Of a stretch of DNA of 64,000 nt, positions 1 through 7,846 are shown piece after piece. This DNA comes from Amycolatopsis nigrescens CSC17Ta-90 (GTDB lineage Bacteria > Actinomycetota > Actinomycetes > Mycobacteriales > Pseudonocardiaceae): positions 8,849,001 through 8,913,000 of the forward strand of contig NZ_ARVW01000001.1 of the NCBI RefSeq assembly GCF_000384315.1. The letters run 5' to 3'. The position numbers and the translations under genes are program-made. The notes below the pieces were generated by a model. The model ran no database searches. It saw nothing but the letters and a program-made list of their open reading frames with translations, and was not told the DNA's origin. Position 1 is the first letter of the stretch, and each line of letters starts with the position of its first letter.

Positions 1-678
1 GATCAGCGCCCGGCTGCCGAGCTGTCGGACCGCGTAGTCGTCGGCGCACATTTCGGTCAGCAGCCCGACCTCGGCCGCGACCCTGCCCGGCGCCCGCCAC
101 CGGGGGAATAGCCGCGCGAGCGCGTCGAACGGGGAAAGCACGAGGTGGTGCCGCTCCCGAAGGTGCGCCCGCTCATGCGCCAGCACGGCACCCAGCTCGG
201 CGTCGGTGAGCAGGCGCCTTGCCCCCGCGCTCACCACCACCCGCGGCACCCTGCCCGGCAGGCAGTAGGCCACCGCGCTCGGATGGTCCAGCACGAGCAT
301 CCGGCCCCGGTCGTGCGCCACCAGCGCCAGCAGGTCGCGATGCCGAGCCCGCTGCCGGGCAACGCCGATCGCGGACCGCACCTGGTGCCCGAGCAGCCAG
401 CAGGCCACGGCCAGCCCGGCCACGACCGCGAACACCTGCGGCAGGCCACCGGGATCGACAAGGAAGGACCGCATGCCCGGCACGATCCCCTGCCCGTACG
501 GGGCGAGCCCGAGTGCGAGCAGCCCGCCCACGAACGAGACCACCAGTGTCAGCGCGGTGACCTGCCACAGCAGGATGGCCAGCTGCGGACGCCGGCTCGT
601 CCACCGCGCACGCGAAAGGCACCTAGCCGCCACCATGGCCATCACCAGGGCGACCGCGTGGTGCAGCGCGTAGATCAC
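1..678 (-). CDS. M56 family membrane metallopeptidase (BlaR1-like), 3' end outside window
   Basis: Partial gene; 226 codons are visible and the reading frame runs off the left edge. The GTG start at 678 overlaps the stop of the blaI-like gene (GTGA, 4 bases), so the two are translationally coupled. The N-terminal 100 residues hold about three hydrophobic segments, and a zinc-protease motif HERAH lies near residue 168, followed by a downstream Glu-rich stretch (LLTEMCADDYAVRQ) typical of the third zinc ligand region in M56 proteases. By family knowledge such proteins sit in the membrane and destroy their partner BlaI repressor upon a signal. No sensor domain can be judged because the C-terminus is missing. 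Confidence 0.88.
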   Translation of the reverse strand, partial: MIYALHHAVALVMAMVAARCLSRARWTSRRPQLAILLWQVTALTLVVSFVGGLLALGLAPYGQGIVPGMRSFLVDPGGLPQVFAVVAGLAVACWLLGHQVRSAIGVARQRARHRDLLALVAHDRGRMLVLDHPSAVAYCLPGRVPRVVVSAGARRLLTDAELGAVLAHERAHLRERHHLVLSPFDALARLFPRWRAPGRVAAEVGLLTEMCADDYAVRQLGSRALI

Positions 679-1037
679 GGACGCCGCCGGCGGGGCAGCG
701 CCTTGCGCAGCAGCTCGGCCTCCTCGGGCGAGACCGCGTTGGCGAAGCTGGCCAGCGCGGCCCCGCGGTCGCCGGTCTGACCGAGCGCGTCCATCATCAG
801 CTCGGCGACGTATTGCTCGCGGCCGGCGGATGCGGCGTACTGCCACGCCCTGCCGTTGCGCTCCCGCTGCACGAAACCCTTGTCCGCCAAGCGGGACAGC
901 ACGGTCATCACGGTGGTGTAGGCAAGGCCGCGGTCCGCCAGCTGTTCGTGCACGGCCCGCACCGTGACCGGCTCGTCGCGGGACCACAGCGTCTCCATGA
1001 CGGCTCGTTCGAGCTCGCCCAGCCTGCCCATCACCAC
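675..1037 (-). CDS. BlaI/MecI/CopY-family transcriptional repressor
   Basis: 120 residues, the normal size for the family. A winged-helix N-terminal half carries the typical MGRLGELERAVMETLW start and the recognition stretch YTTVMTVLSRLADKGFV; a short C-terminal dimerisation tail follows. Family members bind as dimers to ACTAC/GTAGT dyads and are cleaved by an M56 protease, which is encoded immediately downstream with a 4-base overlap. Two such dyads stand just upstream of this gene (1064-1110), so autoregulation is likely. The start may be the second Met (MGRL), two codons in. Confidence 0.93.
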   Translation of the reverse strand: MVMGRLGELERAVMETLWSRDEPVTVRAVHEQLADRGLAYTTVMTVLSRLADKGFVQRERNGRAWQYAASAGREQYVAELMMDALGQTGDRGAALASFANAVSPEEAELLRKALPRRRRP

Positions 1038-1063
1038 TCCCGGCTCTCCCTCGAACGCGTCAC

Positions 1064-1110
1064 CCTACACACCGTAGTAGTGCGGTCCCCCGCGCACTAC
1101 GTCAGGTAGT
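1064..1110. promoter_or_regulatory. Pair of BlaI-type operator dyads
   Basis: Two 15-base dyads share the layout (A)CTAC-N5-GTAGT: 1064-1078 (left arm has one mismatch) and 1096-1110 (ACTAC gtcag GTAGT, perfect). Their centres are 32 bases apart, about three helical turns. A third overlapping inverted repeat joins them (1077-1084 with 1093-1100). The position directly before the BlaI-type gene makes it the probable autoregulatory site. Confidence 0.7.
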
Positions 1111-1995
1111 AGCCCCGGCCAGTGCGGCGGCACCGGCGGTGACCGCGTCGGTGCCGCGCTCGTAGGCCGTCGCGGAGGGCTGATGGGTCAGCAGCGCCAC
1201 CAGGTAGCGGCCGTCTTCGCCGACGAGCCCGGTGGTGTGCAGGACGAGATGACCGGCAGCCCGCATCCAGCCCTGTTTCACCCCCCATTCGGCGCCGGGG
1301 AACCCGGCCGGAATCCCGAAGAACTGGTCGAACCCGTCGGCCGCCGCGTCACCGGGTCCGGTCAGGGAGGAGACGATCAGGTCGCGGGCGGTGGTCGGCA
1401 GGTCCTGCCCGATGTAGCGGTAGACCGCGACCACGTCCACCGCGCTGGTCCGCGTCATCTCCCATTCCCGCGGCTGGTTCGGCGGCGTGGTCCACCGCAA
1501 CCCGATCAGTCCGCCGATGTCGCTGACGATCGACCGCCCGCCGCCGTCCCGCCACAGCGCGTCGGCCACCCCGTCGTCGCTGGTGGCCAGCAGGCTGGCC
1601 AGCGTCTCCCTGGTCGCGTCGTCCGACGGCCAGCCGGCATCGCGGAGCAGGTCGATCGCGATCAGCAGTTTCACCACCGACGCGGCGTAGAACTGCCGCT
1701 CGCCGTGCACGCCGGCCACCGGCGCACCGGCGAGCCGGTCGTAGACGGCCAGTCCCACGTCGGCACCGGAAACCACGGACCGGACCGCGTCCTCGACCGC
1801 CCCGCCGATCCGGGCCTGCTCGTCCGGACTGGGCGGTGGGCTCGTACTTGCCGGCGGAGTGGCCGGCTCCCGCATCGTGACCGGCTCCGCCGGGACCTCG
1901 CCGCCACGCGACCCGGCCTGGCCCAGCGAGACCACCAGTAGCGCCGCGACCACCCCGGCCCCCAGCACACCGACCGTGAGAACTCCCCGTCCCAT
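1102..1995 (-). CDS. Class A beta-lactamase-related serine hydrolase, exported
   Basis: 297 residues. The N-terminus has a hydrophobic export or anchor segment (about residues 5-25) without a lipobox Cys, then a Pro/Ser-rich linker (about 45-60). The catalytic domain shows an S-x-x-K motif (SVVK, about 106-109), SDD at about 140-142 in place of the usual SDN, and KQG at about 241-243 in place of KTG. These changes suggest a penicillin-interacting serine hydrolase or atypical beta-lactamase rather than a proven resistance enzyme. It lies just upstream of the BlaI/M56 pair on the same strand, with the operator dyads between, so it could be part of the signal response. Confidence 0.78.
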   Translation of the reverse strand: MGRGVLTVGVLGAGVVAALLVVSLGQAGSRGGEVPAEPVTMREPATPPASTSPPPSPDEQARIGGAVEDAVRSVVSGADVGLAVYDRLAGAPVAGVHGERQFYAASVVKLLIAIDLLRDAGWPSDDATRETLASLLATSDDGVADALWRDGGGRSIVSDIGGLIGLRWTTPPNQPREWEMTRTSAVDVVAVYRYIGQDLPTTARDLIVSSLTGPGDAAADGFDQFFGIPAGFPGAEWGVKQGWMRAAGHLVLHTTGLVGEDGRYLVALLTHQPSATAYERGTDAVTAGAAALAGATT

Positions 1996-2030
1996 ACTCC
2001 CGATATAACCCGATCGGGGGACGTTTTGGG

Positions 2031-3254
2031 TTACCCGCTCGTTTCGAAACGATCAGCGGTGGAGTAGTTCCTGACCGCCATCGAGTCGTGCAGCCGCACT
2101 CCTCCCACGTTGAGCCGCGCCAGTGCCCGGCTCAGCCCGGCGGGCAGTGCCGAGATCAGCCGCGCACCCTGCACCAGCGCCAAGACGCCGGCCCGCGAGT
2201 TCGGGATCAAGCTCTTGGCGGCCCCGAGCGCGAAGGCACGGCTGCGCACCACCAGGTCCGACATCTGGTGCTCGTAGGCGGCGAAGGCGCGCTCGTGGTC
2301 GCCGCCGGCCTCCGCCAGTTCCCCGGCCAGCACGTAGGCGCCGATGACGGCCAGGCTCGTGCTGCCGCCGACCGCCGGGCCGGGGCAGTAGCCGGCGTCG
2401 CCAACGAGGGTCACCCGCCCGTGGGACCAGGTGGCCATCCGCAGCTGCGTGATCGAGTCGAAGTAGAACGCCGGGGTGCGGTCGAGCTCGGCGAGCCAGC
2501 GGTCAACGTGCCCGTGCATTCCCTGGAAAGCGTTGCGCAGCAAGTCTTTCTGCCGTTGTGCGTCCCGATGGTGGTAGTCGAGCTCGTGCTCGCTCCGGAA
2601 CAGGAAGAGCGCCCGCGCGTCATCCAGTTGCGAGGCGCCGTACAGCCCGGCCATCCGACCGACCTGAAGATGGCTGACGAGATCCCCTTCGCGGCTCAGG
2701 TCTTTGGGCACCGACAGCACGGCCAGGTAGGCGCCGATGAACGTGCTGAACCGGGACTCCTCGCCGAAGACGAGACGGCGCACGTTCGAGTGCAGCCCGT
2801 CCGCGCCGACCACCAGATCGAAGCGACGCGACGGCCCGTTCTCGAAGGTCACTTCACCGTCGTCGCCGATGTCGGTGATGGAGTCGCCGAAGAGGTACTC
2901 GACGTCGTCGAGGGTGGCGTCGTAGTAGATCTCGCTCAGGTCGTCGCGCATGATCTCGACGTGCCGGTCGGAGGCCGCGTTGAACACCTTGGTCAGGTCC
3001 ACCACCACCGGCCGTTCGGCGCCATGGCGGTAGACCGTCATCCGGTTCGTGCCGGTGGCCATCGCTTCGATGCGGGGCAGCACGCCCATCCGCTCGGAAA
3101 TGTCCATCGCGGGCCGGAACAGGTCCACCGCATGGCCGCCCGTCTTGCGCAGCACGGGGGCGCGCTCGACGACGGTGACGCTGAAGCCGTACCTGGCGAG
3201 CCAGTAGGCGAGCACCGGTCCGGCGACGCTGGCCCCGGAGATGAGGATCCGCAT
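2031..3254 (-). CDS. FAD-dependent monooxygenase (PHBH-type)
   Basis: 407 residues from the ATG at 3254, preferred over GTG 3260 because AGGAAGG stands at proper distance. The N-terminal dinucleotide-binding motif is GASVAGPVLAYWL, a motif GADGLHSNVR follows at about residue 152, and a GDAGYCPGPAVGGS motif near residue 285 binds the FAD ribityl/pyrophosphate; this is the layout of group A aromatic hydroxylases and Tet(X)-like enzymes. The substrate cannot be read from sequence. It is divergent from a TetR regulator, with two matching operators between them, so it is probably induced by the regulator's ligand. Confidence 0.88.
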   Translation of the reverse strand: MRILISGASVAGPVLAYWLARYGFSVTVVERAPVLRKTGGHAVDLFRPAMDISERMGVLPRIEAMATGTNRMTVYRHGAERPVVVDLTKVFNAASDRHVEIMRDDLSEIYYDATLDDVEYLFGDSITDIGDDGEVTFENGPSRRFDLVVGADGLHSNVRRLVFGEESRFSTFIGAYLAVLSVPKDLSREGDLVSHLQVGRMAGLYGASQLDDARALFLFRSEHELDYHHRDAQRQKDLLRNAFQGMHGHVDRWLAELDRTPAFYFDSITQLRMATWSHGRVTLVGDAGYCPGPAVGGSTSLAVIGAYVLAGELAEAGGDHERAFAAYEHQMSDLVVRSRAFALGAAKSLIPNSRAGVLALVQGARLISALPAGLSRALARLNVGGVRLHDSMAVRNYSTADRFETSG

Positions 3255-3264
3255 GAGCACCTTC

Positions 3265-3316
3265 CTTACTTAACGGAAGGTAAGCCTAGCGGATGACTTA
3301 CCGATTGTTAAGTAAG
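3265..3316. promoter_or_regulatory. Twin TetR operators between monooxygenase and tetR
   Basis: Two 20-base sites in opposite orientation: 3265-3284 reads CTTACTTAACGGAAGGTAAG, and 3297-3316 read on the minus strand is CTTACTTAACAATCGGTAAG. They are identical at 16 of 20 positions, and each is itself a dyad CTTAC-N10-GTAAG. They fill the short space between divergent starts 3254 and 3330, as expected for a TetR repressor controlling both genes. Confidence 0.82.
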
Positions 3317-3329
3317 TTATTCTGCGCCG

Positions 3330-3869
3330 GTGGCCAGACCCTCCGACACGAAGCAGCGCATCCAGGAGGTCGCACGCGAGCTCTTCGCCGAGAAGGGCGT
3401 GCAGAAGACCAGCCTGCAGGAGATCGCCGCCCGGCTGGGGATCACCAAACCGGCGCTGTACTACCACTTCTCCTCCCGCCAGGAGCTGGTGCGCAGCATC
3501 GTGGAACCGTTGATCGAGGGCGGCGAGGCGTTCCTCCTCGAACAGGAGGCGCTGCCCGAGGTGGAGCCGCAAACCCTGCTCGAGGGCTACTTCGACTTCC
3601 ACTACCGGCACCGCCGGGAACTTGTGCTGGTGCTCACCGAGCTGAACACGCTGACCGAGCTCGGCCTGATCGAGACGGTGCTGACCTGGCGGGAACGGCT
3701 GGCGGCGCTGCTGGTCGGCCCGGAGCCGACGCTGGCGCAAGCCGCCCGCGCGGTGCTCGCCCTCGGCGGGATCCAGGACTGCACCGTCCAGTTCACCGAC
3801 GTGCCCGCCGCCGAGCTGCGCCCGGCCGCGGTGAACGCGGCCTGCGCCGCGCTGGGCATCGAGCCCTAG
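3330..3869 (+). CDS. TetR/AcrR-family transcriptional regulator
   Basis: 179 residues with a GTG start. The N-terminal HTH (about residues 8-54) has the typical pattern TKQRIQEVARELFAEKG followed by TSLQEIAARLGITKPALYYHF; the C-terminal ligand-binding domain is not assignable to a ligand. No clear Shine-Dalgarno precedes the start, so a leaderless message is possible. Divergent to the FAD monooxygenase, with two operators in the shared promoter region. The likely role is repression of the monooxygenase and of itself. Confidence 0.93.
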   Translation: MARPSDTKQRIQEVARELFAEKGVQKTSLQEIAARLGITKPALYYHFSSRQELVRSIVEPLIEGGEAFLLEQEALPEVEPQTLLEGYFDFHYRHRRELVLVLTELNTLTELGLIETVLTWRERLAALLVGPEPTLAQAARAVLALGGIQDCTVQFTDVPAAELRPAAVNAACAALGIEP

Positions 3870-3900
3870 CCCGCCGAGTCTCGGTTGTGCGACATCGGAC

Positions 3901-3932
3901 CGCCCGCGGGAACTTTTCCGCCCCCGCGGGCG
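3901..3932 (+). terminator. Hairpin between tetR and copC-like gene
   Basis: Perfect 10-base arms CGCCCGCGGG (3901-3910) and CCCGCGGGCG (3923-3932) around a 12-base loop, 31 bases after the tetR stop and 39 before the next start. There is no U-run, so it may be a terminator or a leader structure of the CopC-like message. Confidence 0.5.
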
Positions 3933-3971
3933 ACAAGCAGTCGGACAGCCACCGTCGCGAAAGGGCCCGAC

Positions 3972-4538
3972 ATGTCTCTCAGGCGCATCTGCACACCCCT
4001 GCTGGTGGCCGCGGCGGCGCTGGTGGCCACTGCGTCCCCCGCCTTCGCGCACACCAAGCTGACCAGCAGCGACCCGGCCGAGGGGGCCACACTGGCCGGT
4101 GCGCCGGCTGAGATCCGGCTGACCTTCGGCGCGGCGGTGACCCTGCCGGAGGGCGCGATCAAGGTCAGCGGGCCGGAGAACGCGCAGTGGAAGATCGGTG
4201 CGCCGGAGGTCGCGGGCACGGTGGTCACCGCGCCGGTCCAGCCCGCCGGGCCCGCCGGGCAGTACACCGTCGACTACCGCGTGCTCGCCGAGGACGGCGA
4301 CGCGGTCACTGGGAAGATCCGGTTCACGCTGAGCACCGGAGCTTCCCCGACCAGCACGGTGACCTTCTCCCCCGCGCTCGGCCCGGCTCCGGAGCACATC
4401 TCCCCCGCGCCGAGGGCCGCGGCACCGGAACCGGTGGACGACAGCGGCGTGCCCTGGCCGGTGTGGACCGCGCTCGGGATACTCGTCGCGGCCATCGCGG
4501 CCTTCCTCCTCGTACGCGGCCGCCGTTCGTCCCCTTAA
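3972..4538 (+). CDS. CopC-domain copper-binding protein with C-terminal membrane anchor
   Basis: 188 residues from ATG 3972 (GAAAGGG upstream). A Sec signal ends in SPAFA, leaving a mature N-terminal His (HTKLTSSDPAEGATL), the residue that begins the Cu(II) site in CopC proteins. A second ligand region is DGDAVTG, where most CopC proteins have DGHPV, so one His ligand is replaced. A Pro-rich linker and a single transmembrane segment (about residues 160-180) with an RGRR tail follow. It acts at the outer face of the membrane. A copy of the recurring palindromic element begins two bases after the stop. A CopC-CopD fusion elsewhere (49.2 kb) is a separate gene. Confidence 0.87.
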   Translation: MSLRRICTPLLVAAAALVATASPAFAHTKLTSSDPAEGATLAGAPAEIRLTFGAAVTLPEGAIKVSGPENAQWKIGAPEVAGTVVTAPVQPAGPAGQYTVDYRVLAEDGDAVTGKIRFTLSTGASPTSTVTFSPALGPAPEHISPAPRAAAPEPVDDSGVPWPVWTALGILVAAIAAFLLVRGRRSSP

Positions 4539-4539
4539 C

Positions 4540-4562
4540 GGCAAATAGCCGACTTCTTGCCC
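4540..4562. repeat. Recurring palindromic element, copy A
   Basis: GGCAAATAGCC followed by GACTTCTTGCCC. It is a diverged copy of the element also found at 28197-28219, 51951-51973 and 51984-52006. Here it begins two bases after the CopC-like stop codon and could form a stem, so a terminator role is plausible. Confidence 0.65.
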
Positions 4563-4660
4563 TTATCGGCGCGTGAAAATGGCGTCTCATTCCTTCCCAG
4601 TATCTCCCGGAATTACTAGGCTGGGCTGCGAATCGCCCTCGCCGGATCCGGGAAGAAGAT

Positions 4661-5920
4661 ATGGCAGCAGAACACAAGGGGAATGAGACCGAGGCCACCC
4701 TCGAACATTCGGTGAAAACTGCAGAGATTCACGATTCACCGACATATTCGCGAAAAATGGTGGTAGCCACCGCGATCGTGCTGGGCGCGGTGGCCGTGCG
4801 CCTGTTCTTCCTCGACTACCAGTCCCTCGACTATCTGGGTTTCGTGCAACGATGGTACGAGTACATCCAGCAGCACGGCGGTTTCGCGGCACTGAAAGAC
4901 AACTTCGCGAACTACAACGCGCCCTATCTGTACCTGCTCGCCGCGGCGAGTTACCTGCCGATCCCGCCCCTGCTCGCGGTGAAGCTGATCTCGATCGTTT
5001 TCGACGGGCTGCTCGGCTGGTTCGCCTACCGCATCCTCACCCTCAGAATCTTCAGGTACCCGGCCGGTCCGGTACCGGCGGCCGGCGCGGCCGTGGTGGT
5101 GCTGCTGCCCACGGTGGTGCTGAACGGTTCCATGTGGGCACAGGCGGACTCGATCTATGCCGCGTTCTCCGCCGGCGGGCTGTACTACCTGTTGCGCCAC
5201 CGGCCCTGGCTCGCGTGCTCGTTCTTCGGGCTGGCGCTCGCGTTCAAGCTGCAGGCCGTTTTCCTTTTCCCGGTGCTGCTGCTCCTGGTGCTGCGCAGAA
5301 CGGTGCCCTGGCAGGCGCTGGCCGCGATCCCCGGCGTCTACCTGCTGCTCGACGTGCCGGCCTTGCTGCTCGGCGCCGATCCCCGCAGCCTGCTGCTGGT
5401 CTATCTCGACCAGGCGGAGACCTACGACCAGCTGACCCTCAACGCGCCGAACGTCTACCAGTACCTGAACGTGACCCAGTCCGATGTGCTGCGCGACGCC
5501 GGCATCGCGCTGACCGGCGTGCTGGTGCTCGGGCTGATCGCCGTGGTGGTGCTGCGCCGCATCGAGCTGACCGGCACCCGGATCCTGCTGGCCGCCGCGG
5601 TTTCCGCACTGCTGGTGCCGTTTCTCCTGCCGTCGATGCACGAACGGTACTTCTACCTCGCCGACGTGCTCACCGTGCTCGTCGCCTGCCAGTTGCCGCG
5701 CCGGCTCTGGTACGTGCCGGTGCTCACCCAATTCGCGTCCCTGTTCAGCTATCTGCCGTTCCTGCTGCTGCCCGGCCGGCTTCAGGAACTCGCGGCCGAC
5801 CCGAAGCTGATGTTCGCACCGGTGGTGGACTTCCGGATTCTCGCGACCGCGGTACTGGTGGCGCTGACCGGCACGCTGCTCGTCGCCCGGCGGGAGTTTC
5901 AGCGGGGCCGGCAGTCGTAG
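4661..5920 (+). CDS. Multi-pass membrane glycosyltransferase (GT-C fold, Gpi18/GT87-like mannosyltransferase)
   Basis: 419 residues. A hydrophilic N-terminal tail of about 30 residues leads into about ten hydrophobic segments. The first loop has the acidic region DYQSLDYLGFVQRWYEYI expected for a polyprenyl-phosphate-sugar dependent enzyme, followed by NYNAPYLYLL; a later PSMHERYFYLADVL motif is characteristic of Gpi18-like mannosyltransferases. It would transfer a sugar from a polyprenyl phosphate donor on the outer side of the membrane. The donor is plausibly made by the DPM1-like gene at 7847-9139. The 3' end overlaps the convergent GT39-type gene by 22 bases. Confidence 0.82.
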   Translation: MAAEHKGNETEATLEHSVKTAEIHDSPTYSRKMVVATAIVLGAVAVRLFFLDYQSLDYLGFVQRWYEYIQQHGGFAALKDNFANYNAPYLYLLAAASYLPIPPLLAVKLISIVFDGLLGWFAYRILTLRIFRYPAGPVPAAGAAVVVLLPTVVLNGSMWAQADSIYAAFSAGGLYYLLRHRPWLACSFFGLALAFKLQAVFLFPVLLLLVLRRTVPWQALAAIPGVYLLLDVPALLLGADPRSLLLVYLDQAETYDQLTLNAPNVYQYLNVTQSDVLRDAGIALTGVLVLGLIAVVVLRRIELTGTRILLAAAVSALLVPFLLPSMHERYFYLADVLTVLVACQLPRRLWYVPVLTQFASLFSYLPFLLLPGRLQELAADPKLMFAPVVDFRILATAVLVALTGTLLVARREFQRGRQS

Positions 5921-7842
5921 AGCACCGGCGCCCGCTCGTCGCCCGGTCCACCGGATCCACCGTAGACGGCGGGATCGACCGGCACGCAGTTCGCGCGCAG
6001 CCACTCCTGGCGCAGGGGCATCGGGTCACCGGGAACGGCGAACTCGCTGAACAGCCGCGCCACCTCGGGGTTCGGCAGCAGCGCGAAGCGGAACCGGCCG
6101 TCCCGCAGCCAGTCCTGGAGCCCGGCCACCGTTGGCACGTTGTCCGTGCCCATGAAACCGCCCAGTGAGGCGATACCGTCGGTGCTGTCGGGGCTGTCCA
6201 GCATGAACGGCGCCGACACGAAGGCGCCACCTTCGATCGCCAGCGTGATCTCCGCGCCATCGGAGTTCGCCATGGCGTAGTCGAGCAGCCGCCGCTGCCC
6301 CGCGGTGAGTTCGGTACCACCACCGGGCGGGGCGAGTTCGGAGTTGAAGGCCTGCAACAGGTCCGGCCGCGGCCCGGCGGCCGGGTCGGCCCCGGTGACC
6401 GGCGGGCCGAGCGCGGTGAGCACGGACCAGCTCAGCGGCGCCAGCAGGATCGCCGTCAGGCTCAGGCCGAGCGCGATCCGGGACCGGCCGGTGACCAGCA
6501 GCGCGAGCAAGGCCAGTACGGCCGCGCCGGCGACCACGTACCGCACCCAGCCGTGCCACGAGGTGTCCCGGCTGAGCACCGTCCACGCCCACCCCGCGCT
6601 GAGCAGTACGGCCACCGCTGCCGGCCAGCGGAACCGCGGGCCCGCGCGCCACAACCAGACCGCGCCCGCGCCGGTCACCGCGGCGATCGCCGGCACCAGC
6701 ATGGTGGTGTAGTAGGTGTGCCAGATTCCGCCGGCGAAGCTGAAAAGCAGTCCGGTGAGCAGCAGCCAGCCGCCCCAGAGCACCCAGCCGGCACGCTCGT
6801 CGCGCCCGGCCCGATCGCGCAGCACCAGCCCGGCCACCGCCGCGGCGGCCAGCGTCAGCAGCGCGACCGGCAGCAGCCAGCTCACCTGCCCGGCGGCGAG
6901 CTCGTTGAACATCCGGCCGATCGACGGCCTGCCACCGAAGATCTCGAGCAGCTCGTCCAGCATCGGCGAGGACGCCCTGCCTCCCCCGGTCTGCTCCCCG
7001 AAGATCCGGCCAAGCCCGTTGTAGCCCAGCACCAGGTTCCACGCCGAGCCGTCGGCACTTCCCCCGATATACGGTTTGCGGCCCGGCCAGAGGTCCACCA
7101 GCAGGACCCACCACAGCGAGCTCGCCAGCGCCACCCCGAACGCGGCCAGCAGGTCGAGCAGCCTCCGGCGCAGCGGCTGCCCGCTGCCTGCCAGGTAGGC
7201 CAGCGCGAACACCGGCAGCACGATCCACGCCTGCATCATCTTGGTGAGGAAGCCGCAGCCGACCAGGAACCCGGCCAGCACCAGCCAACGGGTCGAAGAT
7301 CCGGCCGCGTTCCCCGGCCGGACCGCCCTGGTCACCGCGTACGCCGCGGCGATCAGCAGCAGCACCAGCAGGGTGTCCGGGTTGTTGTCCCGGTTGATCG
7401 CCACCGTGATCGGCGTGACGGCCAGCACCAGCGCGGCGATCAGCGCGGCGTGCTCGCCCGCCCACAGCCGCACCGTCCGGTGCAGCAGGAAGATCGCGGC
7501 CACCCCGGCCAGCACCTGCGGCAGCAGCACCGCCCAGCCGTGGAAGCCGAAGACCCAGGTGCTGATCACCTGCGGCCACAGGGCCAGCGGCGGTTTGTCA
7601 ACGGTCACCACCCCGGCCGAGTCGTAGGCGCCGAAGACGAAGTTGAGGAAACTGCCCGACATCGACTTGACGGCCGCCGAGTAGTACGCGTTGCCCCAGC
7701 CAGACGACCAGATCCGCCAGCCGTAGAGCAGCGCGCCGAGCACGCAGATCCCGCCGAGCGCCAGGCCGGGCAGGTTCCGGTACCGGCGTGTTTTCGCGGT
7801 CTCCGGAGTTCCCTTGGCCTCCGGAGCGATGGTTTCGGTCAC
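5899..7842 (-). CDS. GT39-type (ArnT/PMT-like) membrane glycosyltransferase
   Basis: 647 residues, GTG start. About a dozen transmembrane segments; the first outer loop holds the conserved acidic/aromatic region ending VDKPPLALWPQV and a second loop holds TPITVAINRDNNPDTLLVLL, both typical of bacterial ArnT-like transferases that use polyprenyl-linked sugar. A soluble C-terminal domain of about 130 residues lies outside. It starts four bases after the stop of the DPM1-GtrA gene, so the two are one operon: the upstream gene would make and flip the lipid-linked sugar, this one would use it. The acceptor is unknown. Confidence 0.88.
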   Translation of the reverse strand: MTETIAPEAKGTPETAKTRRYRNLPGLALGGICVLGALLYGWRIWSSGWGNAYYSAAVKSMSGSFLNFVFGAYDSAGVVTVDKPPLALWPQVISTWVFGFHGWAVLLPQVLAGVAAIFLLHRTVRLWAGEHAALIAALVLAVTPITVAINRDNNPDTLLVLLLIAAAYAVTRAVRPGNAAGSSTRWLVLAGFLVGCGFLTKMMQAWIVLPVFALAYLAGSGQPLRRRLLDLLAAFGVALASSLWWVLLVDLWPGRKPYIGGSADGSAWNLVLGYNGLGRIFGEQTGGGRASSPMLDELLEIFGGRPSIGRMFNELAAGQVSWLLPVALLTLAAAAVAGLVLRDRAGRDERAGWVLWGGWLLLTGLLFSFAGGIWHTYYTTMLVPAIAAVTGAGAVWLWRAGPRFRWPAAVAVLLSAGWAWTVLSRDTSWHGWVRYVVAGAAVLALLALLVTGRSRIALGLSLTAILLAPLSWSVLTALGPPVTGADPAAGPRPDLLQAFNSELAPPGGGTELTAGQRRLLDYAMANSDGAEITLAIEGGAFVSAPFMLDSPDSTDGIASLGGFMGTDNVPTVAGLQDWLRDGRFRFALLPNPEVARLFSEFAVPGDPMPLRQEWLRANCVPVDPAVYGGSGGPGDERAPVLYDCRPR

Positions 7843-7846
7843 CGGG

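Noticed and set aside
1102..1995. Functional class A beta-lactamase conferring resistance
   Set aside because: S-x-x-K is present, but SDN and KTG are replaced by SDD and KQG and no Omega-loop ExxxN is clear; the call was kept at 'related serine hydrolase'.
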